Positions 10,117 to 19,577 of a stretch of 64,000 nt of DNA are shown one piece after another. The position numbers and the translations under genes are program-made. The notes beneath the pieces were generated by a model, which was not told the DNA's origin, did no database searches, and saw only the letters and a list, made by a program, of their open reading frames with translations. This DNA comes from Caldichromatium japonicum (GTDB lineage Bacteria > Pseudomonadota > Gammaproteobacteria > Chromatiales > Chromatiaceae): positions 434,001 through 498,000 of the forward strand of contig NZ_CP048029.1 in assembly GCF_011290485.1 (NCBI RefSeq). Reading direction: 5' to 3'. Each line of letters starts with the position of its first letter. The first letter of the stretch is position 1.

Positions 10117-10301
10117 AACAGTCCCCGGCTTGGGGCAACCGGGGTGTGGGCTGCCATCCAGGGGGAGAGATGACAGCCCCATTCGCTCGATTCATTTGAC
10201 TTAGACACTCGGATTTAGTTCCCATCGTCGGATTGAGTTATCTGTATTAGTCGTTATATCGCCCAGCGGGCGGATAGGGACGGCGATTGCCTCTCCCTTT
10301 A

Positions 10302-10327
10302 ACAGATGCGCATTGCCCACCCTAGTA
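10302..10327 (-). repeat. tagggtgcgca repeat, copy 1
   Basis: Read on the minus strand: tagggtgggcaatgcgcatct, related to copies at 26555-26575 and 30647-30667. Lies just after the polA stop codon. Confidence 0.45.
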
Positions 10328-10344
10328 CCCATTGGCAGGTGGGC

Positions 10345-13059
10345 TCAATGGGCATCGTCCCAGTTTGCGCCTAGCCCGATGTCCACGACCAAGGGTACCG
10401 CCAGGCTTGCCGCGGACTCCATCGCCGCGCGCACCTGGGCCTGGGCCTCAGCGATCGCTTCTTCGGCGACCTCGAGCACCAGTTCGTCATGGACCTGCAT
10501 GATGAGCTTGACCGGCGGGCGCTCGCGCTCGCTCCAGGCATCGAGTGCGATCATCGCCCGTTTGATGATGTCGGCAGCGGTGCCCTGCATCGGGGCATTG
10601 ATCGCCGCGCGCTCGGCTGCTGCGCGCTGGTTGGGGTTGCGGGCCGCGATCTCGGGGAGATAGAGCCTGCGACCAAAGAGGGTCTCGACATAGCCCTGGG
10701 CACGTGCCCGCTCGCGGATACGCTCCATGAATGCCTTGACCCCAGGGTAGCGCTCAAAATAACGCCCAACATAGGCCTGGGCGAGCCCGCGCTCCATCCC
10801 GAGCTGGCGCGCCAGTCCAAAGGCCGACATGCCATAGATCAGGCCGAAGTTGATCGTTTTGGCCAGGCGGCGCTGCTCTGGGGTCACGGTTTCGGGCGTG
10901 ATCCCCCAGATCTCGGCGGCGGTGGCACGATGGATATCTTGACCGGCGGCGAAGGCGGCAAGCAGGCGCTCATCGCCCGACAGATGCGCCATGATCCGCA
11001 GCTCGATCTGCGAATAGTCGGCAGCGAGCAGCCGGTAGCCCGCAGGGGCGATGAAGGCGCGGCGGATGCGCCGCCCCTCCTCGGTGCGGATCGGGATGTT
11101 TTGCAGATTGGGGTCGCTGGAGGAGAGCCGCCCCGTGGCCGTCACCGCCTGATGATAGGAGGTATGCACCCGACCCGTGTGCGGATCGACCATGCGCGGC
11201 AATTTTTCGGTATAAGTCGATTTGAGCTTGGCCAGGGTGCGGTGTTCCAGGATGAGTCGCGGCAACTCGTGTCCCGTGAGTGCAAGCTGTTCCAAGACCT
11301 CCTCCGAGGTCGATGGCTGGCCCTTGGGCGTCTTGCTGACCGGTTTCAAGCCCATGTCCCCAAACAGGAGTTCGGCGATCTGTTTGGTCGAGCCGAGGTT
11401 GAAGGGCCGACCGGCGACGCGCTGGGCCTCGGACTCAAGCGCAGCGAGACGTTGGGCAAGCTCGGCGCTCTGCTCGGCCAGCAAGCGACAGTCGATCAGG
11501 ACCCCTGCTCGCTCCATCCTGGAGAGAACGGGCACCAAAGGCATCTCGATGGTGCGATAGAGGGTCTCAAGCGGGGGGATGGCCTGCAGGCGCTCGGCAA
11601 AGACCTGATGGAGGCGCAGGGTGATGTCGGCGTCCTCGGCAGCATAGGGACCGGCGCGCTCGATCGGTACCTGATCGAAACACAGCTGTTCGGCTCCCTT
11701 GCCTGCGACCTCCTCGAAGCGGATGGTGTTGTGCCCGAGATATCTCTTGGCCAGCGAATCCAGGTCATGGCGCCCCGTACTCTCCAGGACATAGCTTGCG
11801 ACCATACTGTCGTGTGCAACCCCCTGAAGCGCGATCCCATAGCGCGCCAGGATGTTCATGTCATATTTGAGGTGATGCCCGACCTTGGGGCGATTGGGGT
11901 CCTCGAGCAAGGGTTTCAGACGCGCCAGGACCAGCCCGCGGTCGAGCTGTTCGGGTGCACCCAGATAGGCATGGGCGAGTGGCAAATAGGCCGCTTGCCC
12001 TGGGGCGATGGCAAATGAAAGCCCAACGAGCTCGGCCTGCATACTATTAAGCCCAGTGGTCTCGGTATCCAAGGCGATCAGGGGGGCCTCTTGGAGTCGT
12101 TTCAGCCAAACAGCAAGTTCGTGGTCAGTCAGGATCAGGTCATAATTTGTCGAGATCGCCTGTTGTTCCTCGCCTTTGCCAGCAGATACCGCTGGATGCG
12201 AGGCTGGCCCATCGAGCGTCGCTAGCAGGCGTTTGAGCTCTAACCGCTCATACCAGGCGCGTAAGGAGTCAACATCGGGTGGTATGGGGTGCAGGTCCTG
12301 GGGCCTGAGTGCCAGCGGCACATCCCGCCTGATGGTCACAAGCTCGCGGCTTAGGGGAAGCTGGGTGAGTGCAGTGCGTAGGGATTCCCCAACCTTGCCC
12401 TTGATCGCTGCAGCATGGCGCATCACCCCCTCGAGGTCACCATATTCGGCCAGCCACTTGGCCGCGGTCTTCGGCCCACAGCCAGGCACCCCAGGGATGT
12501 TGTCGCTGGTGTCACCAGTGAGCACCAGATAATCGACCATCCGCTCGGGGGGGACACCAAACTTGGTTTGGACGCCTGCAGGATCGAGCCAGGTATTACC
12601 CAGGGTATCGACTAGGGTGATGCGCTCATCGACCAATTGGGCGAGGTCCTTGTCGCTGGTCGCAATCAGGGTCGCAAGGCCCTGGTCTGCTGCCTGGGTC
12701 GCCAGGGTACCGATTACATCGTCGGCCTCCACACCTGGGACCTGAAGGAGCGGCAGACCCATCGCCTGGATGATGGCAAGCAGGGGCGCGATCTGGGCGC
12801 GCAGATCATCAGGCGGCGGTGGGCGGTTGGCCTTGTACGCCGGATAGAGCTCATGCCTAAAGCCGCGCCCACCGGCATCGAAGACTACACCGATATACTC
12901 CGGCCGGTGCTCGTTGATCAGCCGGCGTAGCATATTGAGCACCCCGACCAAGGCGCCGGTCGGCTCACCCTGGGCGGCGGTGAGCTTAGGCAGCGCATGA
13001 TAGGCGCGAAACAGATAGCCGCTGGCATCGACCAGGAGCAAGGGATAACGGGGGGACAT
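10345..13059 (-). CDS. polA: DNA polymerase I
   Basis: 904-residue polymerase for Okazaki fragment processing and repair. All three domains are present. The 5'-3' exonuclease has LLLVDASGYLFRAYHALP at the start and LTGDTSDNIPGVPGCGPKTA near 180. The 3'-5' exonuclease keeps its catalytic DTETTGL and DSMVASYVL motifs, so proofreading looks intact. The polymerase has DYSQIELRIMAHLSGD (motif A), RRLAKTINFGLIYGMS (motif B) and QVHDELVLEV (motif C). The start at 13059 gives the canonical N-terminus; a 28-codon upstream extension is open but unlikely to be used. An IS5-type element sits about 140 bp upstream. Confidence 0.98.
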   Translation of the reverse strand: MSPRYPLLLVDASGYLFRAYHALPKLTAAQGEPTGALVGVLNMLRRLINEHRPEYIGVVFDAGGRGFRHELYPAYKANRPPPPDDLRAQIAPLLAIIQAMGLPLLQVPGVEADDVIGTLATQAADQGLATLIATSDKDLAQLVDERITLVDTLGNTWLDPAGVQTKFGVPPERMVDYLVLTGDTSDNIPGVPGCGPKTAAKWLAEYGDLEGVMRHAAAIKGKVGESLRTALTQLPLSRELVTIRRDVPLALRPQDLHPIPPDVDSLRAWYERLELKRLLATLDGPASHPAVSAGKGEEQQAISTNYDLILTDHELAVWLKRLQEAPLIALDTETTGLNSMQAELVGLSFAIAPGQAAYLPLAHAYLGAPEQLDRGLVLARLKPLLEDPNRPKVGHHLKYDMNILARYGIALQGVAHDSMVASYVLESTGRHDLDSLAKRYLGHNTIRFEEVAGKGAEQLCFDQVPIERAGPYAAEDADITLRLHQVFAERLQAIPPLETLYRTIEMPLVPVLSRMERAGVLIDCRLLAEQSAELAQRLAALESEAQRVAGRPFNLGSTKQIAELLFGDMGLKPVSKTPKGQPSTSEEVLEQLALTGHELPRLILEHRTLAKLKSTYTEKLPRMVDPHTGRVHTSYHQAVTATGRLSSSDPNLQNIPIRTEEGRRIRRAFIAPAGYRLLAADYSQIELRIMAHLSGDERLLAAFAAGQDIHRATAAEIWGITPETVTPEQRRLAKTINFGLIYGMSAFGLARQLGMERGLAQAYVGRYFERYPGVKAFMERIRERARAQGYVETLFGRRLYLPEIAARNPNQRAAAERAAINAPMQGTAADIIKRAMIALDAWSERERPPVKLIMQVHDELVLEVAEEAIAEAQAQVRAAMESAASLAVPLVVDIGLGANWDDAH

Positions 13060-13198
13060 AGGCAAGACGGCGGATGGTTGGGATGCGAACCAGGCTAACC
13101 TTAGCAGAGGGCCGATTACTAGACGCTCAGCGCCTCCGGGCATTCAGTGGCACAGCGACGTCAGGAGGGCGCAAAATGCGCATGTGCCGGAATCACTA

Positions 13199-14022
13199 GG
13201 GTCTGTTCTCAATCAAGTCAATCAGGCGATGGTGCAAGCCAGATAAACGAACGACAGGGAAGACGAGGCGAGCTTGTCGTAGCGCGTGGCGATGCGTCTG
13301 AATTGCTGGATGCGACAGAAGAAGCGCTTGATCAGATTGCGGTTTTTGTAGAGATGCCGGTTGAACGAGCGCGGATTGAGTCGGTTGGAGCGTGGGGGGA
13401 TGACCGCCTGGCTGCCCTGTGCGGTCACCGTTTCGACAAGGGCATCCGAGTCGTAACCCTTGTCGGCAATGACGCACTCGGTCGGTTGGTCCTGGATCAA
13501 CGCCGCGGCCTGCTCGATGTCGGCGACCTGCCCTGCCGAGAGAATGACGCGCAGCGGATTGCCCAAGGCATCCACCGCAACGTGCAGTTTGGTCGTCAAC
13601 CCGCCCCGCAAGCGACCGATTTCCTGTTGGCCCGCTTTTTTGGGGCGCCAGCAGAATGTGAGTGGGCGCGCACGATGGTCGAGTCGATGAACAGATGCTC
13701 CATGTCGGCATCGCCTTGCAGTGCGGCGGCCACGCGCTCCCAAACACCTTTCTCGCGCCAGCGCGAGAAACGCACATATGTCCGGTGCCAGTGGCCCAGC
13801 TCGGCTGGCAAATCGCGCCACAGACAGCCGGTGCGCATGATCCAGAGCACGGCTTCGACAACGCGCCGGTTGTCCCTCGCTGTGCAACCCGGATCGCTCT
13901 TCTTCCCCGGTAACAGCTGCTCAATGCGTGCCCACCGCTCATCTCATAACATCTTCCGCTCCATCCTGACTCCTGCGCAAAAGTCAGGATATGACCAGAC
14001 TTCACCCACTGTGAACAGCCCC
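13199..14022 (-). mobile_element. IS5-family (IS427-like) insertion sequence
   Basis: About 824 bp bounded by imperfect inverted repeats: gggtctgttctca at the left end and, reversed from the right end, ggggctgttcaca. It contains a two-frame DDE transposase. I see no clear target duplication beside the ends (acta on the left, tcgc on the right), so the exact limits are approximate. It lies between polA and rapA, which are transcribed away from it on both sides. Confidence 0.8.
13222..13952 (-). CDS. IS5-family transposase, two frames joined by a probable programmed frameshift
   Basis: The upstream frame (to the stop at 13596) encodes DERWARIEQLLPGKK...CLWRDLPAELGHW...LFIDSTIVRAHSHSAG, with the first DDE aspartate in FIDST. 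The downstream frame (to the stop at 13222) encodes GRLRGGLTTKLHVAVDALGNP...VIADKGYDSD...NRNLIKRFFCRIQQFRRIATRYDK, with the second Asp and a late Glu or equivalent region. They overlap around an A6G slippery run (complement of 13636-13641), and a -1 shift joins them, as is known for the IS427 group. The start of the first frame is unclear: an in-frame stop lies just before DERWAR. The element may therefore be active or slightly damaged. Confidence 0.75.
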
Positions 14023-14412
14023 TCGCCATGTCAGTGACTGTGAACGATTTATGCAGCCTCGCTTGCATATGACATAGCACTATGCGCACGATTGAGAAGA
14101 GGACCTAGCTCTGGCTTCTGCGCGGCACTGCCGCGGCGTAACCCCCGTGGGCATGGATCCTTGGTGACGCTTTCTGGAACATGGGATTGGGGGTCCCCAT
14201 CTTGCCGCTATGGTCAGGCGCTCGGGTTTATGTAATGCGTGCCCTGCAAACAGGCCGGCGGCGGAGGTAAGCGAATCGCCGGGCTATAAGCCCCTGCAAG
14301 ATAGCCAGCGTTCGGTTGGCAAGCGCAAGATCAGGGTCATTGATCCACCCGACTTGCAGTAGTATTCGCGGCCCAGCGAGGACATCCCCTGTTGCAAGAG
14401 ACATCAACTACT
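14023..14412 (+). other. Non-coding region between the IS and rapA
   Basis: 390 bp with no supported gene, tRNA or strong promoter. Only short weak dyads are seen. It presumably contains the rapA promoter and some sequence that once joined the polA upstream region before the insertion. Confidence 0.4.
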
Positions 14413-17187
14413 ATGCCTGCTTTCGTCATTGGTCAGCGTTGGTTGAGCGAGACCCAACACGAGCTTGGGCTCGGGATCGTCGAGGCGGTCGAGGGGCGCC
14501 ATGTGCGGATTCGCTATCCAGCGACCGGTGAAACCAGGCTCTATGCCCAGGCGGAGGCACCCTTGGCGCGCCTGGTCATCAGGCTAGGCGAGCGGGTCCG
14601 CGATCGCAGCGGGCGCGAATTGCGGGTCATCGAGATGCACGAGCGGCGGGGTCTGCTCGTCTATCGCGGCGAGGATGACTCTGGTCGGCTCCATGAGCTT
14701 CCTGAGTCCGAGCTTGACGATCGTCTGCTCTACAATCGCCCGGCGCAGCGCCTGCTTGCAGCCCGTTTTGATCCAGACATCTGGTTTGGCCTGCGTTACC
14801 GAAGCTGGTTACAGGGGATGCGTGAGGCCGGCTCTCCGACCCTAGGCCTGGTGGGGCCGAGGATCGCACTCATCCCGCATCAGCTTCATATCGCCGCCGA
14901 GGTCTCCAAACGCGAGGCCCCGCGTGTGCTCCTGGCCGATGAGGTGGGCCTGGGGAAGACGATCGAGGCAGGACTGATCCTGCATCGGATGCGTCTGATC
15001 GGCAGCGCCCGCCGCGTCCTCATTTTGACCCCTGAGCCGCTAGTCAATCAGTGGCTGGTCGAGATGCTGCGGCGCTTCAATCTGAGTTTTGCCCTATTCG
15101 ATGAAGAGCTAATCGAGTCGATGGAGGAGGGCAATCCATTCCTGACCGAGCAGCGGGTACTCTGTAGCCTGTCACTATTGCTGAGCCATCGCCGCGCACG
15201 CCTGCGGGCCCTCGAGTCCCCCTGGGACCTCTTGATCCTGGACGAGGCGCATCATCTGACCTGGTCCGAGGACAACCCCAGCCCTGCCTATCGCTTGGTC
15301 GAGGCCCTGGCCCAGCGCGCCCCCTCGGTGTTGCTCTTGACCGCCACCCCGGAGCAATTGGGGCGCGAGGGCCATTTCGGGCGGCTACGTCTCTTGGACC
15401 CAGCGCGTTTTGTCGACCTCGCGAGCTTCCACGAGCAGGAACGCCATTATGCCGAGATCGCGGCCCTAGCCGAGCGCCTGCTCGATCCCGTGCCACTCAG
15501 CGGCGCAGAACAAGAGCGGCTGGAGGCGCTGCTCGGCCCCTGCCGCGACCTCGATCGCGAGACCCTGATTGAGCGCCTGATCGACCACCACGGCACCGGG
15601 CGCATCCTGTTTCGCAATACCCGCGCCGCCATCCTAGGCTTTCCACATCGTGTGCTCAAGGCCGATCCATTACCCGAACCCGAGGCCTACCGGGCGCTTG
15701 CCCTCAGCGATCGCCTGACCCCTGAGCATGCCTATGGTTCAGGCTGGGAGTCATTTGATCCAAGGGTCGAATGGTTGATCCAAACCCTGCGCGCCCTGCG
15801 TCCGGACAAGGTGTTGCTGATCTGTGCCCATGCGCGCACGGTGCTTGAGCTGCGCGAGGCGCTGCGTCAACGCGCCGGCATCCATGCCGCGGTCTTTCAC
15901 GAAGGGATGGAGATCGTCGAGCGCGATCGCGCCGCGGCCTATTTTGCCGCTGCCGAGGAGGGGACCCAGATCCTGCTCTGCTCAGAGATCGGCAGCGAGG
16001 GGCGCAACTTCCAGTTCGTCCAACACCTGATCCTCTTCGATCTGCCCTTGGATCCCGATCTACTCGAACAGCGCATCGGACGGCTAGATCGCATCGGTCA
16101 GGGGCCGGTGATCTATCTGCATGTCCCCTATCTTGCTGGCGGGCCGATGGAGGTGATGTTGCGCTGGTATCAGGAGGGCCTGGGGATCTTCGCGCACCCC
16201 TGCCCCGCAGGGCCGGAGATCTATGAACGTCAGGCACAGGCCCTATTAGAGACACTGGCCAATCCCGAACAGGCGGAATCGCTCATTGCCGAAACCCGCA
16301 AGCTTGCCGAACGGCTCAATGCGGAGCTTGCCGCCGGGCGCGATCGGTTGTTGGATCTTCATTCCCATCGGCTGGCGCGCGATACCGCCCTGGTCGAGGC
16401 GATCCGCGCCGCCGATGCCGACCCGACGCTTGCCGAATATCTCACTGACCTTTGGGACGCCTTCGGGGTCGAACATGAGCCTGGGCCTGAGGGCTCAGTC
16501 GTGCTGCGGCCGGGCGCACACATGTTCCAAGAGCAGTTCCCCTATCTGCCGGAAGACGGACTGACCGCGACCTTCGACCGCACCCAGGCACTCGCCCATG
16601 AGGACTATGCCTTTTTGACCTGGGAGCACTCCATGGTCCGTGCCGCGCGCGAGTGGCTGACCGCCTCCCAACTCGGCACCACTGCCCTGATCTTGGTGCG
16701 CGATAGGCGTTTTGCGCGGGGGACGTTTCTCCTTGAGATGCTCTATCTCGCCGAATGTCCCGCCCCACTCGAGCTTCATGTCGATCATTTCCTGCCGCCG
16801 ACTTTGCTGAGGTTCTTGCTCGATGCCGAGGGTCATGACCGTAGCGCTGAGATCCACTGGGACAGCCTAGCGGGCGACTGTCTTGCCCAAAATGCACGTC
16901 TTGGCTGTTTGGTGATCGAATCCCAGGCCGAGCAACTGGCCCAGCTAATCGAACGTGGAGAGTCGCTTGCACAAGGGGCGCTTCCCGATCTGATCCAAGC
17001 GGCGCGGGCGCAGATGGAGCAGGTCTTAGGCGATGAGATCGAGCGGCTCGAGGCCCTGGCGCAGGTCAATCCCCTGGTGCGGCCCGACGAGATCGCCCGC
17101 CTCGCCGACCGGCGCGCGCGCCTTGCCGAACAGATCAGCAAGACCTATCTGCGACTCGATGCCCTGCGCCTCATCGTCGCCTATTGA
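14413..17187 (+). CDS. rapA: RNA polymerase-associated SWI2/SNF2 ATPase RapA
   Basis: Recycles RNA polymerase by ATP-driven remodelling of stalled post-termination complexes. 924 residues, slightly shorter than E. coli RapA (968). The N-terminus has the two Tudor-like folds starting FVIGQRWLSETQHELGLG. The motor has LLADEVGLGKTIEAGLI (Walker A region, about 176-192), LLILDEAHHLTW (DEAH), LLLTATP, and in lobe 2 LLCSEIGSEGRNFQF and EQRIGRLDRIGQ. The start at 14413 was chosen for its match to the family; a TTG seven codons upstream is open. It converges on the Trm112-like gene with three bases between stops. Confidence 0.97.
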   Translation: MPAFVIGQRWLSETQHELGLGIVEAVEGRHVRIRYPATGETRLYAQAEAPLARLVIRLGERVRDRSGRELRVIEMHERRGLLVYRGEDDSGRLHELPESELDDRLLYNRPAQRLLAARFDPDIWFGLRYRSWLQGMREAGSPTLGLVGPRIALIPHQLHIAAEVSKREAPRVLLADEVGLGKTIEAGLILHRMRLIGSARRVLILTPEPLVNQWLVEMLRRFNLSFALFDEELIESMEEGNPFLTEQRVLCSLSLLLSHRRARLRALESPWDLLILDEAHHLTWSEDNPSPAYRLVEALAQRAPSVLLLTATPEQLGREGHFGRLRLLDPARFVDLASFHEQERHYAEIAALAERLLDPVPLSGAEQERLEALLGPCRDLDRETLIERLIDHHGTGRILFRNTRAAILGFPHRVLKADPLPEPEAYRALALSDRLTPEHAYGSGWESFDPRVEWLIQTLRALRPDKVLLICAHARTVLELREALRQRAGIHAAVFHEGMEIVERDRAAAYFAAAEEGTQILLCSEIGSEGRNFQFVQHLILFDLPLDPDLLEQRIGRLDRIGQGPVIYLHVPYLAGGPMEVMLRWYQEGLGIFAHPCPAGPEIYERQAQALLETLANPEQAESLIAETRKLAERLNAELAAGRDRLLDLHSHRLARDTALVEAIRAADADPTLAEYLTDLWDAFGVEHEPGPEGSVVLRPGAHMFQEQFPYLPEDGLTATFDRTQALAHEDYAFLTWEHSMVRAAREWLTASQLGTTALILVRDRRFARGTFLLEMLYLAECPAPLELHVDHFLPPTLLRFLLDAEGHDRSAEIHWDSLAGDCLAQNARLGCLVIESQAEQLAQLIERGESLAQGALPDLIQAARAQMEQVLGDEIERLEALAQVNPLVRPDEIARLADRRARLAEQISKTYLRLDALRLIVAY

Positions 17188-17190
17188 GCT

Positions 17191-17382
17191 CTAGCGATAC
17201 CGATCGATTTCCTCGAGGGTGAGACGCCGCGCCTCTTCTTCGAGCATTACCGGGATATCGTCGCGGACGGGATAGGCGAGCTGGGCCGAGAGCGAGATCA
17301 GCTCGTTTCGCGTCTGATCGAAGATCAGAGGGCCCTTGGTCACCGGGCAAACTAGGATGTCGAGCAAGCGTTTATCGAGCAT
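17191..17382 (-). CDS. Trm112 family small protein (YcaR-like)
   Basis: 63 residues: [14 protein letters not shown], then a two-strand core with [19 protein letters not shown]. This is the bacterial YcaR/Trm112 pattern, in which the zinc cysteines of the eukaryotic homologue are mostly lost (one Cys remains here). In eukaryotes and archaea Trm112 activates methyltransferases; the bacterial role is not established. It is convergent with rapA. It is not next to lpxK or kdsB, where it often sits in gammaproteobacteria. Confidence 0.9.
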   Translation of the reverse strand: MLDKRLLDILVCPVTKGPLIFDQTRNELISLSAQLAYPVRDDIPVMLEEEARRLTLEEIDRYR

Positions 17383-17615
17383 GGTGGGGTGTATGGCGTT
17401 TTGCTAGAAAAGACCCAAAAAGGATAGCCGTTGGGGTCGGTCTGAGACAATCTAGTATGATCAACCCTCCAGAAGGGCTGGGTCTATATTGAGCATTGCC
17501 CTTGACGTAAAATCTAAATACCGGTCCGCGGGCCGGCTCCCCTGGCCGATTTTGCCAAGCCGGATTCAACAATAATGCGTTTGACCTACCAGCCTGGGTA
17601 GGAGGAGTTGCACAG

Positions 17616-18065
17616 ATGGTCGCCTTCGAAAAACTGCATGCGCAGAATCACAAGATCACGGAGCTTTCGAACGTTTTCATCTATCTAGTCCGCGAGCGGT
17701 CGATGTGCGACACTGATGTCGCCTGCGATGTCTTTTTTAATCTCACCAATCAGGTGCGCGAGCACATGGAGCTCGTCGATCGCGAGCTATGCAGCAAGCT
17801 ATTGCTGCACCCTGATCAGACGGTCAAGAATACCGCCAATCGATTCCTGTCCGGCTCGACCGAGATCAAGCGGATTTTCAACACCTATCTCAAACAATGG
17901 TGTTCGGAGAAGCGCCGTGCGCTCAAGATCAACGACCATGCGGCATTCATCCAAGATACCGAGCAGATGTTTGCCCTGGTCATGGACCGCATCCAGCGTG
18001 AGACCGAACATCTATATCCTTTAATTCGCAAGATCGAGGAACAAGATCGGCGCCAGGTCGCCTAG
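17616..18065 (+). CDS. Hemerythrin-like helical protein
   Basis: 149-residue all-helical protein without signal peptide. The pattern HAQNHKI...REHMELVDRELCSKLLLH...RETEHLYPLIRKIEEQ is like the HHE fold, a four-helix bundle that binds a di-iron site, with His/Glu/Asp at plausible ligand places (LHAQNH, EHMELVDRE, TEHLYPL). The expected EH pair in helix 3 is not obvious (TEIKRIF), so metal binding is uncertain. A good Shine-Dalgarno (ggaggag) precedes the ATG. It stands alone. Possible roles in oxygen or redox sensing are inference. Confidence 0.55.
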   Translation: MVAFEKLHAQNHKITELSNVFIYLVRERSMCDTDVACDVFFNLTNQVREHMELVDRELCSKLLLHPDQTVKNTANRFLSGSTEIKRIFNTYLKQWCSEKRRALKINDHAAFIQDTEQMFALVMDRIQRETEHLYPLIRKIEEQDRRQVA

Positions 18066-18199
18066 GTCGGAGGACAGGGTGGTGGCTAGGGGATTCACTT
18101 AGCTATTAGGCAGACAAATCGCCGGAAGGGCACAGTGCAGGTGGTCAAGGATGACCCCTGCAGTATTGCCCATCACCAAACCCACAGCACCCGCCGTCC

Positions 18200-19224
18200 T
18201 CCGTTCCCTATGACTACGAGATCCGTTGCAAGCTCAGCGGCAAGGCGAGGGATCTCAGCAAGGGGCGAGCGCGCACCAGATGGATCTGGGCGTTTCTTGA
18301 TTAAGAAACACATACTTTTGAAATTGAGTGAGCTGTCCAGATGTCGTGGGCATGGAAAGACGAGACATGAGATTGCTGTCGTTTGCGGCGCGCGAAGGGG
18401 CCCAAGGGCTCAAGGAAAGGTAGGTGAGAAGCGGGCGCTGTTGGCGGAGCAGGACGCCCAGATACGCAAGCTCATGTGCGACGGGACACCGGATCAGCTG
18501 AAGCTGCCGTTTGCGCTGTGGCAGTTGATCCTCGACCGTTTTGGCATCGAGCTCAGGCCGCAGGGGGAGGGCAAGTACATGGTGCGCTGGGGATTGACGC
18601 CCCAGAAACCGATTCGGCGCGCCTATGAGCAAAGCCCGCCGGCGGGCAAGACGTGGCTTGAGGAGACCTACCCGGACATTGCCCGGCGCGCCAAGGCCGA
18701 GGGCGCCGAAATCCACTGGGGCGATGAAACGGGGCTGCGCTCGGACGAGGTGCGCGGGCGCTCTTATGCGCCGGCGATCAAGACGTCCGAGATTCGCGTC
18801 ACGCACCGTCGCGAAGGCCTGTCGGTGATCTCGACGCTGACCAACCGCGGCAAGGTGCGTCGGAAGGCGTTCGCGGGGGCGATGAACGCCGACATCCTGA
18901 TCGACTTCATGAAGCGGCTCGTCAAGGACGCCAGGGGCAAGAAGATCTTCCTCATCCTCGACAACCTGCGCGTGCATCACACCAAGCCAGTCAAGGCCTG
19001 GCTGGCTGCATGCGCCAATCAAATCGAGGCCTCCTCCCTCCCCCCCCTACAGCCCAGCACTGAACCCCAACGAGATGCTCAAGGCCACCATCACCGCGCA
19101 GGCGCCCTCCCGCACCAAGGACGATCTGAAGAAGGCGACCGTCAGCCACCTGCGCCGCCTTCTCAATTCCCCCCAACGCATCATGCGCTACTTCCAGCAT
19201 CCCAAGCTCCATGATGCCGCGTAA
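18200..19224 (+). pseudogene. Decayed IS630-type transposase
   Basis: A DDE transposase of the IS630/Tc1 type in at least two frames. The largest frame holds EKRALLAEQDAQIRKLMCDG...MVRWGLTPQKPIRRAYEQ...IHWGDETGLRSDE (first Asp) and IFLILDNLRVHHTKPVKAW (second Asp). A run of cytosines at about 19035-19048 shifts the frame, so the last part, YSPALNPNEMLKATI...IMRYFQHPKLHDAA with the catalytic Glu, is read in another frame to the TAA at 19222-19224. The N-terminal helix-turn-helix region (18200-18420) is also broken among frames. Element ends were not found. Confidence 0.8.
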
Positions 19225-19577
19225 TACAAGTTCATTGGTTTCGGATCAATAATGAATAATCGATGCGGTCGTATTGAAGGCCGAGTCCGAAATCCAGGCT
19301 GGCAAGAATGTGTTGGCCTAGCGGTCGATCTGGAGGTTGCATAGACACACTGACCCCGGACAGTGTCGCAACAGCTTCAGGTCCGCGCTGTTGCCGAATG
19401 GCCGGCCCTTGCTCCCGGCATGAACGGGCTTGATGATCAGATCATCGCCGCCTCTCTTCATCGCCGCCTCTCTGAACGGTTTGGATCACGGCGGTCAAGG
19501 GTTGGCCGGTTGCCTACAGGCAGTCGGCCGGTCAAGGTAAATTTTTAGACCAGCGCCTGCACCAGGGTTCCGACCCT
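19225..19577 (+). other. Degenerate non-coding stretch with a 16-bp tandem repeat
   Basis: No gene that I can support. A short open frame from 19363 contains VAEWPALAPGMNGLDDQIIAAS, which may be a fragment of another mobile-element protein, but it is too short to name. A perfect 16-bp tandem duplication (tcatcgccgcctctct) lies at 19442-19457 and 19458-19473. The whole 18.1-19.6 kb block looks like insertion-sequence debris. Confidence 0.45.

Larger units (their letters stand above)
9972..10344 (-). other. Intergenic region with several hairpins between polA and ubiD
   Basis: No gene. It holds the polA terminator (10076-10116), a ccccgg/ccgggg hairpin at about 10124-10145, an imperfect 10-bp hairpin at 10148-10180 (ggctgccatc/gatgacagcc), and a 7-bp stem gcccacc/ggtgggc at 10315-10344 abutting the polA stop codon. 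The 10302-10327 part also matches the dispersed tagggtgcgca repeat. Confidence 0.6.

Noticed and set aside
10489..12018. 509-codon open frame antisense to polA
   Set aside because: Shadow of polA; no motif and no ribosome site.
19363..19548. 61-codon open frame after the IS630 remnant
   Set aside because: Probably a fragment of mobile-element DNA; it includes the tandem 16-bp duplication and lacks a ribosome site or domain.
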